Part shown: positions 46,409 to 58,151 of the stretch, in pieces | How positions within the stretch are numbered: the first letter of the stretch is position 1 | How the letters are laid out: every line of letters starts with the position of its first letter | From: Neocallimastix lanati (nom. inval.) | Taxonomy: Eukaryota; Neocallimastigomycota; Neocallimastigomycetes; Neocallimastigales; Neocallimastigaceae | DNA: 64,000 nt | Reading direction: 5' to 3' | Assembly: GCA_016946835.1 (NCBI GenBank) | Contig: JACVTC010000075.1 | Location: 124,001 to 188,000 of the forward strand | The notes under the pieces: model-generated | The model's input: only the letters and a program-made list of their open reading frames with translations | Told to the model about the DNA's origin: nothing | Databases searched by the model: none | Made by a program: the position numbers and the translations under genes

Positions 46409-47089
46409 ATGGTTATTACTATTTTCTAGCCAATTAACTAATCTCTTTTCAGCTTTCACTTATTAAATTATCTTATTTTATTTAATTTTACAAGCATTGT
46501 TAACTAGTCACCTTTTTCAGCTAATGCTTTTATGTTAGTTTCAGTTTAATCTTAAATATATATAATTTAATTATATCTAATTGTACTGACTATATAATAT
46601 AAAATAGACAGTGTATATACATCTTAAATTTTATTTTTTATTTAGATTCTTATTATAGTTTTGATATACTTAATTAAAGCATAGTAATTAATATGTAATA
46701 TATTTTAAATTCTATTATCATATTCAAGTTTTTTTTTTTTATAAAATTTATTTTTAATTAAAACAAATTAGCAATTAAACTATTTATTTATTTGTTTGTT
46801 TGTTTATTTATTTATCTTAATTTATTTATTTATTTATTCATTTATTTATCTTTATTATTTTATTTATTTATTATAAACAATTTAAATGATGATCATGAAA
46901 AAAAATTTTAATTATATAACAATAATTATTAATGAGTTAGTTTTCACTTTAATATTTAATTATTTATATTATATTTATTTAATTTTTACTATATTTTTAT
47001 TATTTTAGATTTATTATCTCTATTTCACAATATATCTTTTTAATTTTTATTTTATATTTATTTTATTTCTATTTTTATTTTCGTGTCTA

Positions 47090-50000
47090 TTATAAATGAA
47101 TAATTACACCAGATATTTCCATTAGAGTTTCAATAATAAAAATATTTACGTATTAAAATTTTGTTGTTCCCTAAAATATCATTAAATTCATTTTTTATGA
47201 AGGATATTTAATAAAAATAAATTCTTTTTATATATATTAGAGAATGGAATAAGAGGTTTAACAATACTATTTATACCTATTGATTAATCTTATTTTTATT
47301 ATATTTATTGCATTTATTTGCAATATTATAATGATTACTTCGGAAAAAGGAGAATGACTTTTAAATTCTTTTTATTTATTTCGAATAAATAAGAACTTCA
47401 AAATCAGGGCATTCAATTTCTTCATGATTGATTCCAAAATTACCAAAAAGTAAATAATCCAAATTTACCTTTCCAAAGTAATACTTATTTTTATATTTAC
47501 ACTTAGCTACCCCTAGTTCAACACCATAACTTTCATGTCCACCAATGACAATTCGATTAGCATATTTAGATTTGTTTTCCATGTTAATTTTTTTCCATTC
47601 AAAACGATGATAAGCGTCAGTTAAAATTTCAAAATTTTCATCAAAGATTAATTCCTTTCCGTCATAAGAAATAGTTAGCTGCTTTGAATCAACATCTATA
47701 TAACCACAGTGAATACCTCTGCTGTATTTGGTACGACCGACGGCCAATGTTTTACCATCTGAATTTTTTAGAGAAACGGCATCCTCTGGAAGAGTACCAT
47801 TCCATCTTTTCCATTCATCATCTTCCGGTTCATCGTAATAAATAAGAACTTCAAAATTAGTGCAGTCAATTTCTTTATGATTGATTCCAAAATTACCGTG
47901 ATGTAATAGATTCAAATTAACTTTACCAAAGTAATAGTTATCATTATATTTACATTTAGCCACACCTAGTTTAACACCATTACTTTCATTTCCACCAATG
48001 ACAATTTGATCAGCATATGCCGATTTATTATTTATGTTAATTTTTTTCCATTCAAAACGATTAGAAAAGCCAGTTAAAATTTCAAAATTATCATCATAGA
48101 TCAATTCCTTTCCGCCATAAGAAATAATTAGCTGCTTTGAATCGACATCTACATAGCCACAATGGATACCTTCATTGTAACTGGTACGACCAACGATAAA
48201 TGTTTTGCCATTTGAATTTTTGATAGAAACTGCATTCTCTGGAACAGAACCATTCCATTTTATCCATCCCTCACTTACTGTGGATGGAAGTGGTTCAGGT
48301 TCAACTGGTTCATCGGAATAAATAAGAACTTCAAAATCAAGGCATTCCACTTCTTTATGATTGATTCCAAAATTACCGTGATGTAATTGATTCAAATTAA
48401 CTTTACCAAAGTAATAGTTATCATTATATTTACATTTAGCCACACCCAGTTTAACACCATTACTTTCATTTCCACCAATGACAATTTGATCAGCATATTC
48501 CGATTTATTATCCATGTCAATTTTTTTCCATCCAAAACGATTAGAAGCGCCAGTTAAAATTTCAAAATCATCATCATAGATTAATTCCCTTCCGCCATAA
48601 GAAATCGTTAGCTGCTTTGAATCGACATCTACATAACCACAATGGATACCTTCTTTGTAAGTGGTACGACCAACGATAAACTTCTTGCCATTTGAATTTT
48701 TGATAGAAATTGCATTCTCTGGAACAGAACCATCCCATTTTATCCATCTACCACTTACTGTGGATGGAAGTGGTTCAGGTTCAACCGGTTCATCGGAATA
48801 AATAAGAACTTCAAAATCAAGGCATTCCACTTCTGTATTATTGATTCCAAAATTACAATACTGTAATTGATCCAAATTAACTTTACCAAAGTAATAGTTA
48901 TCATTATATTTACATTTAGCCACACCTAGTTTAACACCGTCATTTTCATTTCCACCAATGACAATTTGATCAGCATACTCCGATTTATTATCCATGTCAA
49001 TTTTTTTCCATTCAAAACGATAAGAAGAGCCAGTTAAAATTTCAAAATTATCATCATAGATTATTTCCCTTCCGCCATATGAAATAATTAGCTGCTTTGA
49101 ATCGACATCTACATAGCCACAATGGATACCTTCATCGTAATCGGTACGACCAACGATAAACTTCTTGCCATTTGAATTTTTTATAGAAACTGCATTCTCT
49201 GGAACCGAACCATCCCATTTTATCCATCCATCATTTACTGTGGATGGAACTGGTTCAGTAGTATCGGTTTTACGTGGTGGATAGTAGAATTTTTCTCCTG
49301 AAGCATTAGTAATGACAATACCATAGGTTAATGGAAAATTTAAAACAGTATACTCATCATCATTACGATAAGCATCGGTAAATTCAAAGGTCATTGTAGA
49401 TTGACCTCGAACGGAGCTTTCTTCTCCCAATTTATATATTTCTTTATCATCCGTATTATAAACTCTAAATACGGCATCATCACCAAGTATTCCATATTTA
49501 ATGTTTCTATTTAAAGTATTAGTATCTTCGTTTCGACCTATTGGAGATAAATATCTAAATTCTTGATGGCCAAGTATGTGAAGCATAAGATAAACACCAA
49601 TCCTATCAAGTCCAAAATTAAATACAGCCACTCCACTTCCGCCAGAGAAATAATCATTAGTATTCATAATATTATTAGAGGATGAATCTAATTTGGTAAT
49701 CTCTTTAGAAGCAGCAACCAATGCTTCTATTAACAAAGCTAGTAATAATAATACATTGAAAATTTTAAACTTCATTTTTTTTTAATATTTTATTTCATTA
49801 AAAATAATTTATTTAATATATTTATTTTTCTGATATTTCTATATTTTTATTTAAACTATGAATATATAAATTATTTTATTATTATTATATGAATATATCT
49901 TTTTATTTTATTTTATTTTATTTTATTTTTTATTTTTTATTTTTTATTTTTTTTATTTTATTTTAATTTATTTTATTTTTTTTTATTTCTCATAAAATAT

Positions 50001-50749
50001 TCAAATTCCCTATTTTTATACTTTTTTTTTTTTTTTTTTTTAAAGTTAATCGAATTACCATATATATGATTTCTACTTAATTTAAAAATTTTTATATATA
50101 AAATATATATTTAAATGTATAATTTAAATATAAAACAATTAAACTAAAATTGGTAAGCACTCTTATTTTAATGTTGAAAAAAAAAATAATAAAAATAATA
50201 AAAAAAAATGATAAAAAAAAAATAAAAATAAAAATAATAAAATAAAAATAAAATATAATAAAATATATTAAAATATGTTTAAAAAATCAATTTAATGTTT
50301 AGAATTATTAAACATTCTATTAATTTATTATTTTCATACCATAGAATTAACGATTCAATTAAACTATTATAATATATTATATTATATATAATTAAATACT
50401 AATCATTTTTATTATATTATATATTAAGCATTTATTGGAATAAACTGAAAATATATTATATCATTTATTGATGAAGTAATTAATACGTCATTAATAAGTC
50501 ATGGGAATAATTATGATCGTAGTAATAGTACTATTTGTGGCTTGAAATTATTTTACAACAATTTAATTTTTAATAAAGTGATAAAGGCTTACTTAAAAAT
50601 TTTATATTTAAATATAATAAATTTTCATAATTTATAATATAATAAACAAATAATCTTATTAACTCAAATTAATAGTCTACTTTTTTAAATTAAATTTAAT
50701 TTTTTATTAAATAATTATTAAAAAATATCTTGAAATTATTGAAATTAAT

Positions 50750-50786
<37 letters not shown>

Positions 50787-51290
50787 ATATCTTTAAGACT
50801 GTTAAGTTTATATATATATAAATATATAAATATTTTAAAATATGAAAAAAAAAATTAATTTTTTTTTTTTTTTATTAATTTGACTTTCATCTTAGAAGTG
50901 GCTTGAATATGTTTAATTGTTATGGCATTAGAAAATTAGTAGAAAAATCGAAATTTAGGTATTTTGGAAAACAAAGAATATCTTCAAATTCTAAAATGAA
51001 ATATTTTAAAAATATTTCATAATTAATATTTTTAGAATATCTTCAAATTCCAAAATGAAATATTTTAAAAATATTTCATAATTAATATTTTTTTTTTTAT
51101 TTTATTTTTTTTATTTTATTTTTTTTTTTTTAGGAATATTTAAATAAGAATTTGTTAAAAAAAATTTTTTCTTTTTTTTCTTTTTTTTTTTATTTTTCCT
51201 TTTGAGTGGTATTAAGTTTTAAATTAATTAAAAAGAAAAATCTTTATAAATTTGCCAATATTTATGATAATGAGATATATAAATATATAT
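47090..51290. repeat. Segmental duplication, copy 2
   Basis: Holds the four-repeat DM9 gene. Matching flanks: downstream ATAAATGAATAATTACA and TTCAATAATAAAAATATT (47090-47145), upstream ATTAAATAATTATTAAAAA (50705), AGTGGCTTGAATA (50897) and AAATTCTAAAATGAAATATT (50986). Confidence 0.6.
47376..49775 (-). CDS. Secreted DM9 (DUF3421) repeat protein, four repeats, 799 aa
   Basis: Intact frame and paralogue of the gene at 36806. Signal peptide at residues 1-22 (NVLLLLALLIEALVAA). The N-terminal domain (~40-180) is nearly the same (GHQEFRYLSPIGRNEDTNT, GILGDDAVFRVYNTDDK, EKFYYPPRKTDTTEPVPS) but differs in GVYLMLHILGH and the preceding Ser/Gly stretch. Four DM9 units start at about residue 184, each opening W(I/K)(K/R)W(D/N)G..PE(N/D)A(V/I)S(I/L), with PEPLPSTV spacers between the first three. 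The linkers and units are more alike within this gene than in the other, suggesting recent internal duplication or conversion. Likely secreted or cell-wall located and carbohydrate-binding by family inference. The 5' flank resembles that of the paralogue. Confidence 0.92.
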   Translation of the reverse strand: MKFKIFNVLLLLALLIEALVAASKEITKLDSSSNNIMNTNDYFSGGSGVAVFNFGLDRIGVYLMLHILGHQEFRYLSPIGRNEDTNTLNRNIKYGILGDDAVFRVYNTDDKEIYKLGEESSVRGQSTMTFEFTDAYRNDDEYTVLNFPLTYGIVITNASGEKFYYPPRKTDTTEPVPSTVNDGWIKWDGSVPENAVSIKNSNGKKFIVGRTDYDEGIHCGYVDVDSKQLIISYGGREIIYDDNFEILTGSSYRFEWKKIDMDNKSEYADQIVIGGNENDGVKLGVAKCKYNDNYYFGKVNLDQLQYCNFGINNTEVECLDFEVLIYSDEPVEPEPLPSTVSGRWIKWDGSVPENAISIKNSNGKKFIVGRTTYKEGIHCGYVDVDSKQLTISYGGRELIYDDDFEILTGASNRFGWKKIDMDNKSEYADQIVIGGNESNGVKLGVAKCKYNDNYYFGKVNLNQLHHGNFGINHKEVECLDFEVLIYSDEPVEPEPLPSTVSEGWIKWNGSVPENAVSIKNSNGKTFIVGRTSYNEGIHCGYVDVDSKQLIISYGGKELIYDDNFEILTGFSNRFEWKKININNKSAYADQIVIGGNESNGVKLGVAKCKYNDNYYFGKVNLNLLHHGNFGINHKEIDCTNFEVLIYYDEPEDDEWKRWNGTLPEDAVSLKNSDGKTLAVGRTKYSRGIHCGYIDVDSKQLTISYDGKELIFDENFEILTDAYHRFEWKKINMENKSKYANRIVIGGHESYGVELGVAKCKYKNKYYFGKVNLDYLLFGNFGINHEEIECPDFEVLIYSK

Positions 51291-51329
51291 TTTTTTTATT
51301 ATATTTAAAAATTTTATCATTTAATATTG

Positions 51330-51365
<36 letters not shown>

Positions 51366-53285
51366 GGAATCGAAAGTAAATAAATTATCCTTATAATATT
51401 ATTTTAAAATGTAATTTTACTTTCTTGTATTATTTTTTTTTTATCTAACACTTTTAGTCATGTTTTTATGATAATAGCATAAAAAAAAAAAAAAAAAAAG
51501 AAAAAATTGAATTATTATTTATTAGTCAAAAACAACTTTTAAATTTTATAAGTTACCTTAAAATCCAACGATGAATATATTTAGAAATGTGGTTTGATAA
51601 CTTAATTCATGAGCCATAAAATAAAATTACGTTCATATTTCTATTCATGTCATGTAAAAAAAAAAATAATAAACAAAATAGATTTCCATTTCTTTTTAAT
51701 TACCTCAAAATAATATATATTTCGTCATAATATATATTTTCTTAAATTTTTATGGATTATGAAAAAAAAAAAAAAAAAAAAAAAAAGAGAGAGACTTAAT
51801 CCATAGTTTAAAACAGATAAATAATATATATATGTGTAATTAATTTCTAAATATTTTATTTCTTTATTTTTGAATTTTTTTTTTAAAAAAAAATATTATA
51901 TATAATGAAATAAATAAATAAACAAATTAATAAATAGAGATTAAATATTATAATTTTAATATTTTTGTTTCCTTTCAAAGGCAAAAGATTTTTTAGAATA
52001 GACTTATTAATTAATTGGTCTGAAATATCCATCCTTTTGAGGGTGGAGAGATTTCTTATAATAAAACTAGTAAAAAAAAAAAAATAAAAAATAAAATAAA
52101 AATAATATTTTATATGTTATTATACTTTATTAATTAATTTTTATTTTATAATTCAAAAAAAAAAAAAAATTATATTATTTTATTATTAATATTTATTAAT
52201 TTAGATAATAATTATTTTTTTTCTTTTTTTATTATTATTTATAAATATAAAATTTATTTAATAAATTATCTTTATCTTATCAATTATTGAATAATAAACA
52301 TTTCTTTAATCATTTTAATTTATTTATTATTTATTTATTTTTTTTTTAACAATAACAATTTTAACAATAATAAAAAATAAAATAATAAAATATAAATAAT
52401 AATAAATAAATAATAAAAAATAATAAATAAAATAATAAATAATAAAAAATAAAAAATAAATAATAAAAAATAAAAAAAACATAATAAAAAATAAAAAATA
52501 CATAATAAAAATATTGACAATGAATAAATAATAAATATAATATACCTTAAAAAAAATTAATAATAAAAATTGTTTTCGTTAAAAAATTTAAATACAAATA
52601 ATTTATTAAAAATTAAAAAAATTAAAAAAAAAAAAAAAAAAAATAAAAAAATAAAAAAATTAAATATATATATTTTAAAATAAATGATTGATATATATAT
52701 TATATTATAAATTAAATGTGTGGTCTTGTATATAAATATATAAAATATATTTTAAATAAATCTAGACGTATAAATAACATTTATAATAATAATATTAATA
52801 TTAATAAATAATAATAATAATATTAATAATATGATATATATAATTAACTATAATATACACAGAATCATCATTAAAAAAATTTTTTTAATAATTATTGACA
52901 TTTAAATAATGTTGACAATAATATATTTATTTATATTTAATCAAATAAATATAATTTTATAATCATTAAAAATGTTTCCAATGATATTTCTTCATAAATT
53001 TATTATTTTTTCTTTTATTATATTTTTTTTTTTTTTTTTTTTAAATATTTCAAATATTTTGTATATAATTAACATTTCACTTAAAAAATATATTAAAATA
53101 TTATAATATATTTAGAAAAAGATTATAAAACATTCAATATAATTATTACTCATTCATATTCCTATTTAATTAAATATAAAAGACATTAAATATCTAATTT
53201 ATTATTTAGATATCATTAATATTATTATTTTATTTATATATAATAAATTAAAAATTTAATTTACTAGCACCTTAAATTTCACAAT

Positions 53286-53320
<35 letters not shown>

Positions 53321-53464
53321 TCATTTATTTATTAATTTATTACTAATTAATAAGATATAATAATCTTTTTTCTTTTTAAATTTAACAAATCCAAGGTTTT
53401 TATAATAATTACAAAGAAAAAATATATATATATATAAAAAAAAAATGCTTTACACAAAAAAAAA

Positions 53465-53663
53465 AAGCAGGATAAAGTTATCGCCTTCCCTTTTCCTATG
53501 GTTCTTCCTATACCACAAATAAATCAACTCCACTAAATCCTTAGTGGTCCAGTGGTTGGTTCTTCACCTAAAGTTTTCCAAAAGAGTTCAGAAGAAGTAT
53601 ATCATATCCTTTGAACTAAAATTATTTTTTGAAGAAAAGAGAATCCTACCCCCTTTTGTTGAT

Positions 53664-53698
<35 letters not shown>

Positions 53699-53775
53699 GA
53701 GAGGACACATATTCCATCATCTCCCTTAGTCATTTTCTTCCTTCCTTCTCTCTAACGTCAACCCTGTCTCCATTG
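53465..53775. other. GC-richer island of unknown origin
   Basis: Stands out by composition (CTTCCCTTTTCCTATGG, CTCCACTAAATCCTTAGTGG, AACGTCAACCCTGTCTCC). TGGTCCAGTGGTTGG resembles a tRNA A box, but no tRNA fold follows. It ends in a purine (GAAA)n run. No protein frame is convincing. Confidence 0.4.
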
Positions 53776-54864
53776 TATTCATATTTTATATGATAATTAA
53801 TAGATATATATATATATTATTTTTTTTTTTTTTTTATTTTCAACATATTATGTTATGTATTATTAAAAATGTTTTAAATATACATAGAATGATAATATGG
53901 TATTAATATTGTTAAAAAATAAATTATAAAACAATATATATATATATTTATATATATATATATAAAATTATTAATAATATTTAATATAAGAGTTTTTATT
54001 ATTAATTTTAAATTTAAAATAAATAAATAAATAAAATAAATAGTGTATAGAAATATAATATATATTTCAATTATAAGTTCAATTATTATTTTTTATTTTA
54101 TTTTATTTTATTTTATTTTATTTTATTTTTCTTAGTTGTAGATATTTATAAATATTATTATAGTTAGACCTTAACATATAAGTTATTATGACCTTCACAA
54201 CTACAAATTTAAATAAATCTCATCACAACAATCAATGTCATTATTTTCATCTAATAAACTATTTTAGTTATTGACAATTCATTAATACTTTCACTACGTA
54301 TTAATAATTTTTATTTATATATATACATATATATATATATATGTATATTGTTAATATTTTTAATGTTAGGCACAGTAAATGTCCTAAGTACTACTACTAC
54401 AGCCACCGCCACCACCAGTAAACATAAATAGCGAAATGAATTTTTTATTTTTTTTTTTTTTTATTAATTAAAAAGTTCCATTTTTTTTTATTGAAGATTC
54501 TTTCAATACTATTGAAATATTGTATCATAACAAAAAGAAAAAAAATTCTTTTTTTTTTTTTTTTTTTTTTTATGTTTTTCGTCGTTAATCCGTATCATTA
54601 AAGCTTTTAAAATTCTTTGTTTAAAAAAAAAAAATAATAATAATAATGATGACATTAAATAAATATTCATATAAATAATTAATAGAATGACTATACCATT
54701 CTATTATTTTTCCTTAGAAATAGAGTATTTTCTAATATATATATATATATAATTTTTTTTTTTTTTTTGGAATTTAAAGTAGGGTATAAAGTAGGGTTTA
54801 TTAAACTCTTTTAAAATATTTTTATTCGTTTATGAACTCTATTTATCCATTAATAAAATTAATT

Positions 54865-54869
<5 letters not shown>

Positions 54870-54919
<50 letters not shown>

Positions 54920-55297
54920 TGAAAAATAGAAATAAAATATTTTATTTCCATAAAAAAAGGGAAAAAAGAAATGAATAAAAGAATAATAAAAAAAAATTAA
55001 AAAAAATAAAAAAAATAAAAAAATAAAAAATAAAAAAGAGAGAAAATTAAAACTATTTTTATTTTTGTGAAAAAAAAAAAAAATTTTTTATTTCTCTTTT
55101 TCCCCCCTCCCTTTTTTTTTTTTATTTATTTTTTTTTTTTATTTTTTTATTTTTTTATTTTTTTATTTTTTTATTTTTTTAATTTTTTTTTATTTTATTA
55201 TTCTTTTTATTTATTCATTTCTTTTTTTTTTCCTTTTTTTTTGGAAATAAAATATTTTATTTCTATTTTTCACCTTTTTTTTTTTTTTTTTTTTTTT
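54870..55297. repeat. Large foldback, about 170-bp arms
   Basis: Left arm (about 54870-55050): poly(A), GGTGAAAAATAGAAATAAAA, GGGAAAAAAGAAATGAATAA, then A/T-rich sequence. The right arm (about 55120-55297) is its complement in reverse: TTATTCATTTCTTTTTTTTT, TTTTATTTCTATTTTTCACC, poly(T). The arms match closely apart from run lengths. The centre holds CCCCCCTCCC. Confidence 0.85.
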
Positions 55298-55790
55298 ATT
55301 TTATATATATATATATTTTATATATTTTTTTTAATATATTTTTTTTGTATAATTTTTTAACTATTTTAATAATAAAAAAATTTCTCAATAAAAAAAAATA
55401 TATATATATAAAGAGAATATAAAATTATATGAGATATATAAAATAAATATAAAATAGATATAATCTTATATATATAAAATATAGTATATAAATTATATAA
55501 AATATACAAAATATAAAATAAGTATTTAATACTAATAAAAAACAAAAAAAAAAAAAAAAAAAATAAAAATTAAAAAAAAAAAAGATTTATGGAGGTTTAG
55601 TATTGATACCATTGAATTAAATGAAATTAAATTAAATAAAATAGACTTTTTTTTTTAAGCTAAGAATCAATTATTTTTTTGTAAAAGGGGATCTTTTTAA
55701 TACCGGTAGTGATAATATATATAAAAAAATGAAAGTAGCTTATCCTATGAATTTTCAAGACTTATCCCATTATGTATGATTAATTTAATG

Positions 55791-55832
<42 letters not shown>

Positions 55833-56449
55833 TTAATGTCCCTTCTACCATCCTCATCAATTTTTTTTTTCATAAATTTATTGCTTTTTTTTCTTTGTTT
55901 TTTTGTTTGTTTTTTTGTTTGTTTTCGATGACATCCAATTCATTTTAAAATTTTTTTTTTCCTTTTGTTGTTGTTTTATGATAGGCTTGGAAAAACTTTA
56001 AATTTTTTTTTTTTATTTAATTAAAAAAAAAAAAAAAGCATTTCTTATCTTATTCAATTCAATAATTAAAATTGGTGGTGTCTTCGAATAAGTGTTTTTT
56101 TTTTTTTTTATGATTATTTCTATTTTTTATTTTATTTTAATTTTATTTTTTTTTTTTATTTATATTTTTTTTTATTTTTATTTTTATTTTTTTTTTATTT
56201 TTTTTTTTTTTATTTTTTTTTATTATTATTTTTTATTTCTTATTTTTTATTTTTTTTATTTTTTTTTTTATTTTTTTTTTATTTTCATCTATTATAAAGA
56301 TTCCCTACCACCGTCTGATATAAAAAATTTTTATATTATTTTTATTTAGATTATTTAGTAAAGTTAATGTTTGAATAATTATATCTATGGCTTCTGATTT
56401 GCTTTTTTAAGTAAATAAATTCAACATTTTCTACTGAATTCATTAATTA

Positions 56450-56820
56450 TGACTAGAATGTATCGATGGCCATTAAGAAATCTATTGATTGGATCAATGA
56501 TATTAGAATGTATAGTTTCTATTATATCATTTGCCTTAGGTGTTTCCTTACGTAATAGTATCAATAATAAAATTCCTGATGAAAATTTTCTCTAAGATAA
56601 AAAAGTTAATATTTAATCATATTAAAGGTTTTTGGATACGTTAATTATTATAAAAAATTATTCACTAAATAAAAAGATAATTTTCTCCAAATTCAGATTC
56701 TGACAATGCTGGTAACTTAAATGATAGAAAATCTACTTCAAGAAATATAATTCTTATGATGGGAGAAAATCCTATATGTTGGAACTCAAAGAAAAAATCA
56801 GTCTTTGCAACTTAAGGTAA
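56450..56820 (+). mobile_element. Old Ty1/copia remnant (RNase H end)
   Basis: Plus-strand reading gives copia pieces: LLIGSMILECIVSIISFALG and SLRNSINNKIPDENFL (about 56495-56595), then DSDNAGNLNDRKSTSRNII and MGENPICWNSKKKS (about 56695-56805). These match the end of copia RT and the RNase H in order. It is short, with several breaks and no LTR seen. Confidence 0.7.
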
Positions 56821-57077
56821 TTACAATGTTATAATTTTAGAAAAATGTATTCATATTTATACCAATTGTGGCTAGTAACTAATATAATGAAAAATTTTAA
56901 CAACAATAAAATAATATATTTCAAATATAATGAACTTTATTATAACGAAAAATATATTAATTTATTTGATATTTATTAAATTTATTTTCTTTATATTTTA
57001 ATATATATTATAAATAAATGTGTGGTCTTATAAATAAATATATAAAATATATTTTGAATGTGTATCATTTCTCAAAA

Positions 57078-57470
57078 TGTGCATTTCTTAATGTGGCTTA
57101 ATATTTTAAGAAATTGCCACATTATATAATTTTTTTCAACTAATAAATAAATAATTAAATAAACAATAGTAATTTTTTTATTAATATCAATATCAATATT
57201 ATTTAGTTTTTTTATTATTAATATCAATATCAATATTATATAGTTTTTTTTATTTTATTAAAATTTTAATAATAAAATAAAACTAAAAATTGATAGAAGT
57301 TAAGATAAAATATAAAAGAGTAATAATAAAACATTCTTAACACATTTTTTTTTTATTTATTCATTAAAAATATTAAATTATTATTTAGTATTATTTATTT
57401 GTTTATTTATTTTATTCATTTATATGTTTATTTTTTAAAAATTTTTTGGCCACATTTTGCGAAATGCACT
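57078..57470. mobile_element. MITE-like element with imperfect terminal inverted repeats
   Basis: Left end TGTGCATTTCTTAATGTGGC (57078) and right end GGCCACATTTTGCGAAATGC (57448) are complementary with a 2-nt gap. It is about 390 bp, noncoding and AT-rich. A second inner GCCACATT lies near 57115. Related end motifs occur at 6651 and 35165. Confidence 0.55.
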
Positions 57471-57509
57471 CCTCCCATATATTTTAAATAAATCTAATCG
57501 TATAACATT

Positions 57510-57510
<1 letters not shown>

Positions 57511-57594
<84 letters not shown>

Positions 57595-57616
57595 TAATAA
57601 TAATAATAATAATAAT
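57511..57616. repeat. Interrupted (AAT)n microsatellite
   Basis: About 105 bp of AAT units with three single-base slips (AAATAAT). Confidence 0.95.
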
Positions 57617-57679
57617 TAACATATAAATAAATAAACGAATAAAATAAATAAATTTAAATAAATATTTATTAGTTAAATA

Positions 57680-57912
57680 TGTTAGAAGATAGAAATAGTA
57701 ATTGAATTAATTATAATTTTTATATAACTTACCCAATCACATTAACTTTAATATAATCATAAAAATGAATAAAATAAATACTTTTACATAAATGTTAAGA
57801 TAGATCCTTTTTTATAAGAAATATTCTAATAATTTATGTCATAATAAATTTAATAACAAATGTCCCTTTATAATCTTAACTTATGTTTTATTACCATTTT
57901 TGTGTTTTAATA
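57680..57912 (+). repeat. Probable 5' LTR of the right-hand copia
   Basis: Starts TGTTAGAAGATAGAAATAG, like the TGTTAGAAATTAAG start of the other copia LTR, and stops directly before the shared GATTAAGAGTCTCA block. It ends in TTTTAATA and not in CA, so the right border or the family assignment is uncertain. Confidence 0.5.
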
Positions 57913-58120
57913 GATTAAGAGTCTCAGGTCTACACCTGAGCTTGCTTCAAAGTTAAGTTATATTCTAAATAATATTTATATACATATTAAAGCATAATTA
58001 TTATTAAATAGTTTAACTAATGCTATTTTTTTTTTTTCACAATCATTACTTTAATAAGAACAACAGGAAACAATTTTTAAATAAAAAAGTAAAATAATAA
58101 TTTATATTTCATGTAAATAC

Positions 58121-58151
<31 letters not shown>

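Larger units (their letters stand above)
39698..47375. other. Long gene-free AT-rich region between the DM9 genes
   Basis: No gene was supported in 7.7 kb. Contents: two foldbacks (40265-40407 and 40758-40869), (TTTA)n near 44065-44110, (TAA)n at 44172-44231, ATA-rich palindromic runs at 43800-43970, long A tracts (45284-45320), and (ATT)n followed by (GTT)n at 46334-46408. Confidence 0.6.
49776..56440. other. Long gene-free AT-rich region
   Basis: No gene was supported. It contains part of the segmental duplication, a direct repeat at 50986-51088 (AAATTCYAAAATGAAATATT twice), long A/T tracts (for example 51328-51363 and 53290-53320), a GC-richer island at 53465-53775, a (GAAA/GAGA)n run at 53667-53702, (TTTTA)n near 54095-54128, the large foldback at 54870-55297, and T-rich low-complexity sequence at 56095-56290. 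Confidence 0.6.

Noticed and set aside
53535-53600. tRNA-Glu-like start (TGGTCCAGTGG)
   Set aside because: No matching T arm or acceptor stem follows.
55067-56349. Two Phe/Ile-rich ORFs
   Set aside because: Translations of T-rich low-complexity DNA, one lying in a foldback arm.
56447-56595. Small membrane protein (MTRMYRWPLRNLL...)
   Set aside because: The frame matches the RT end of copia (SFALG.LRNSNN...DENFL pattern) followed by RNase H, so it is an element fragment.
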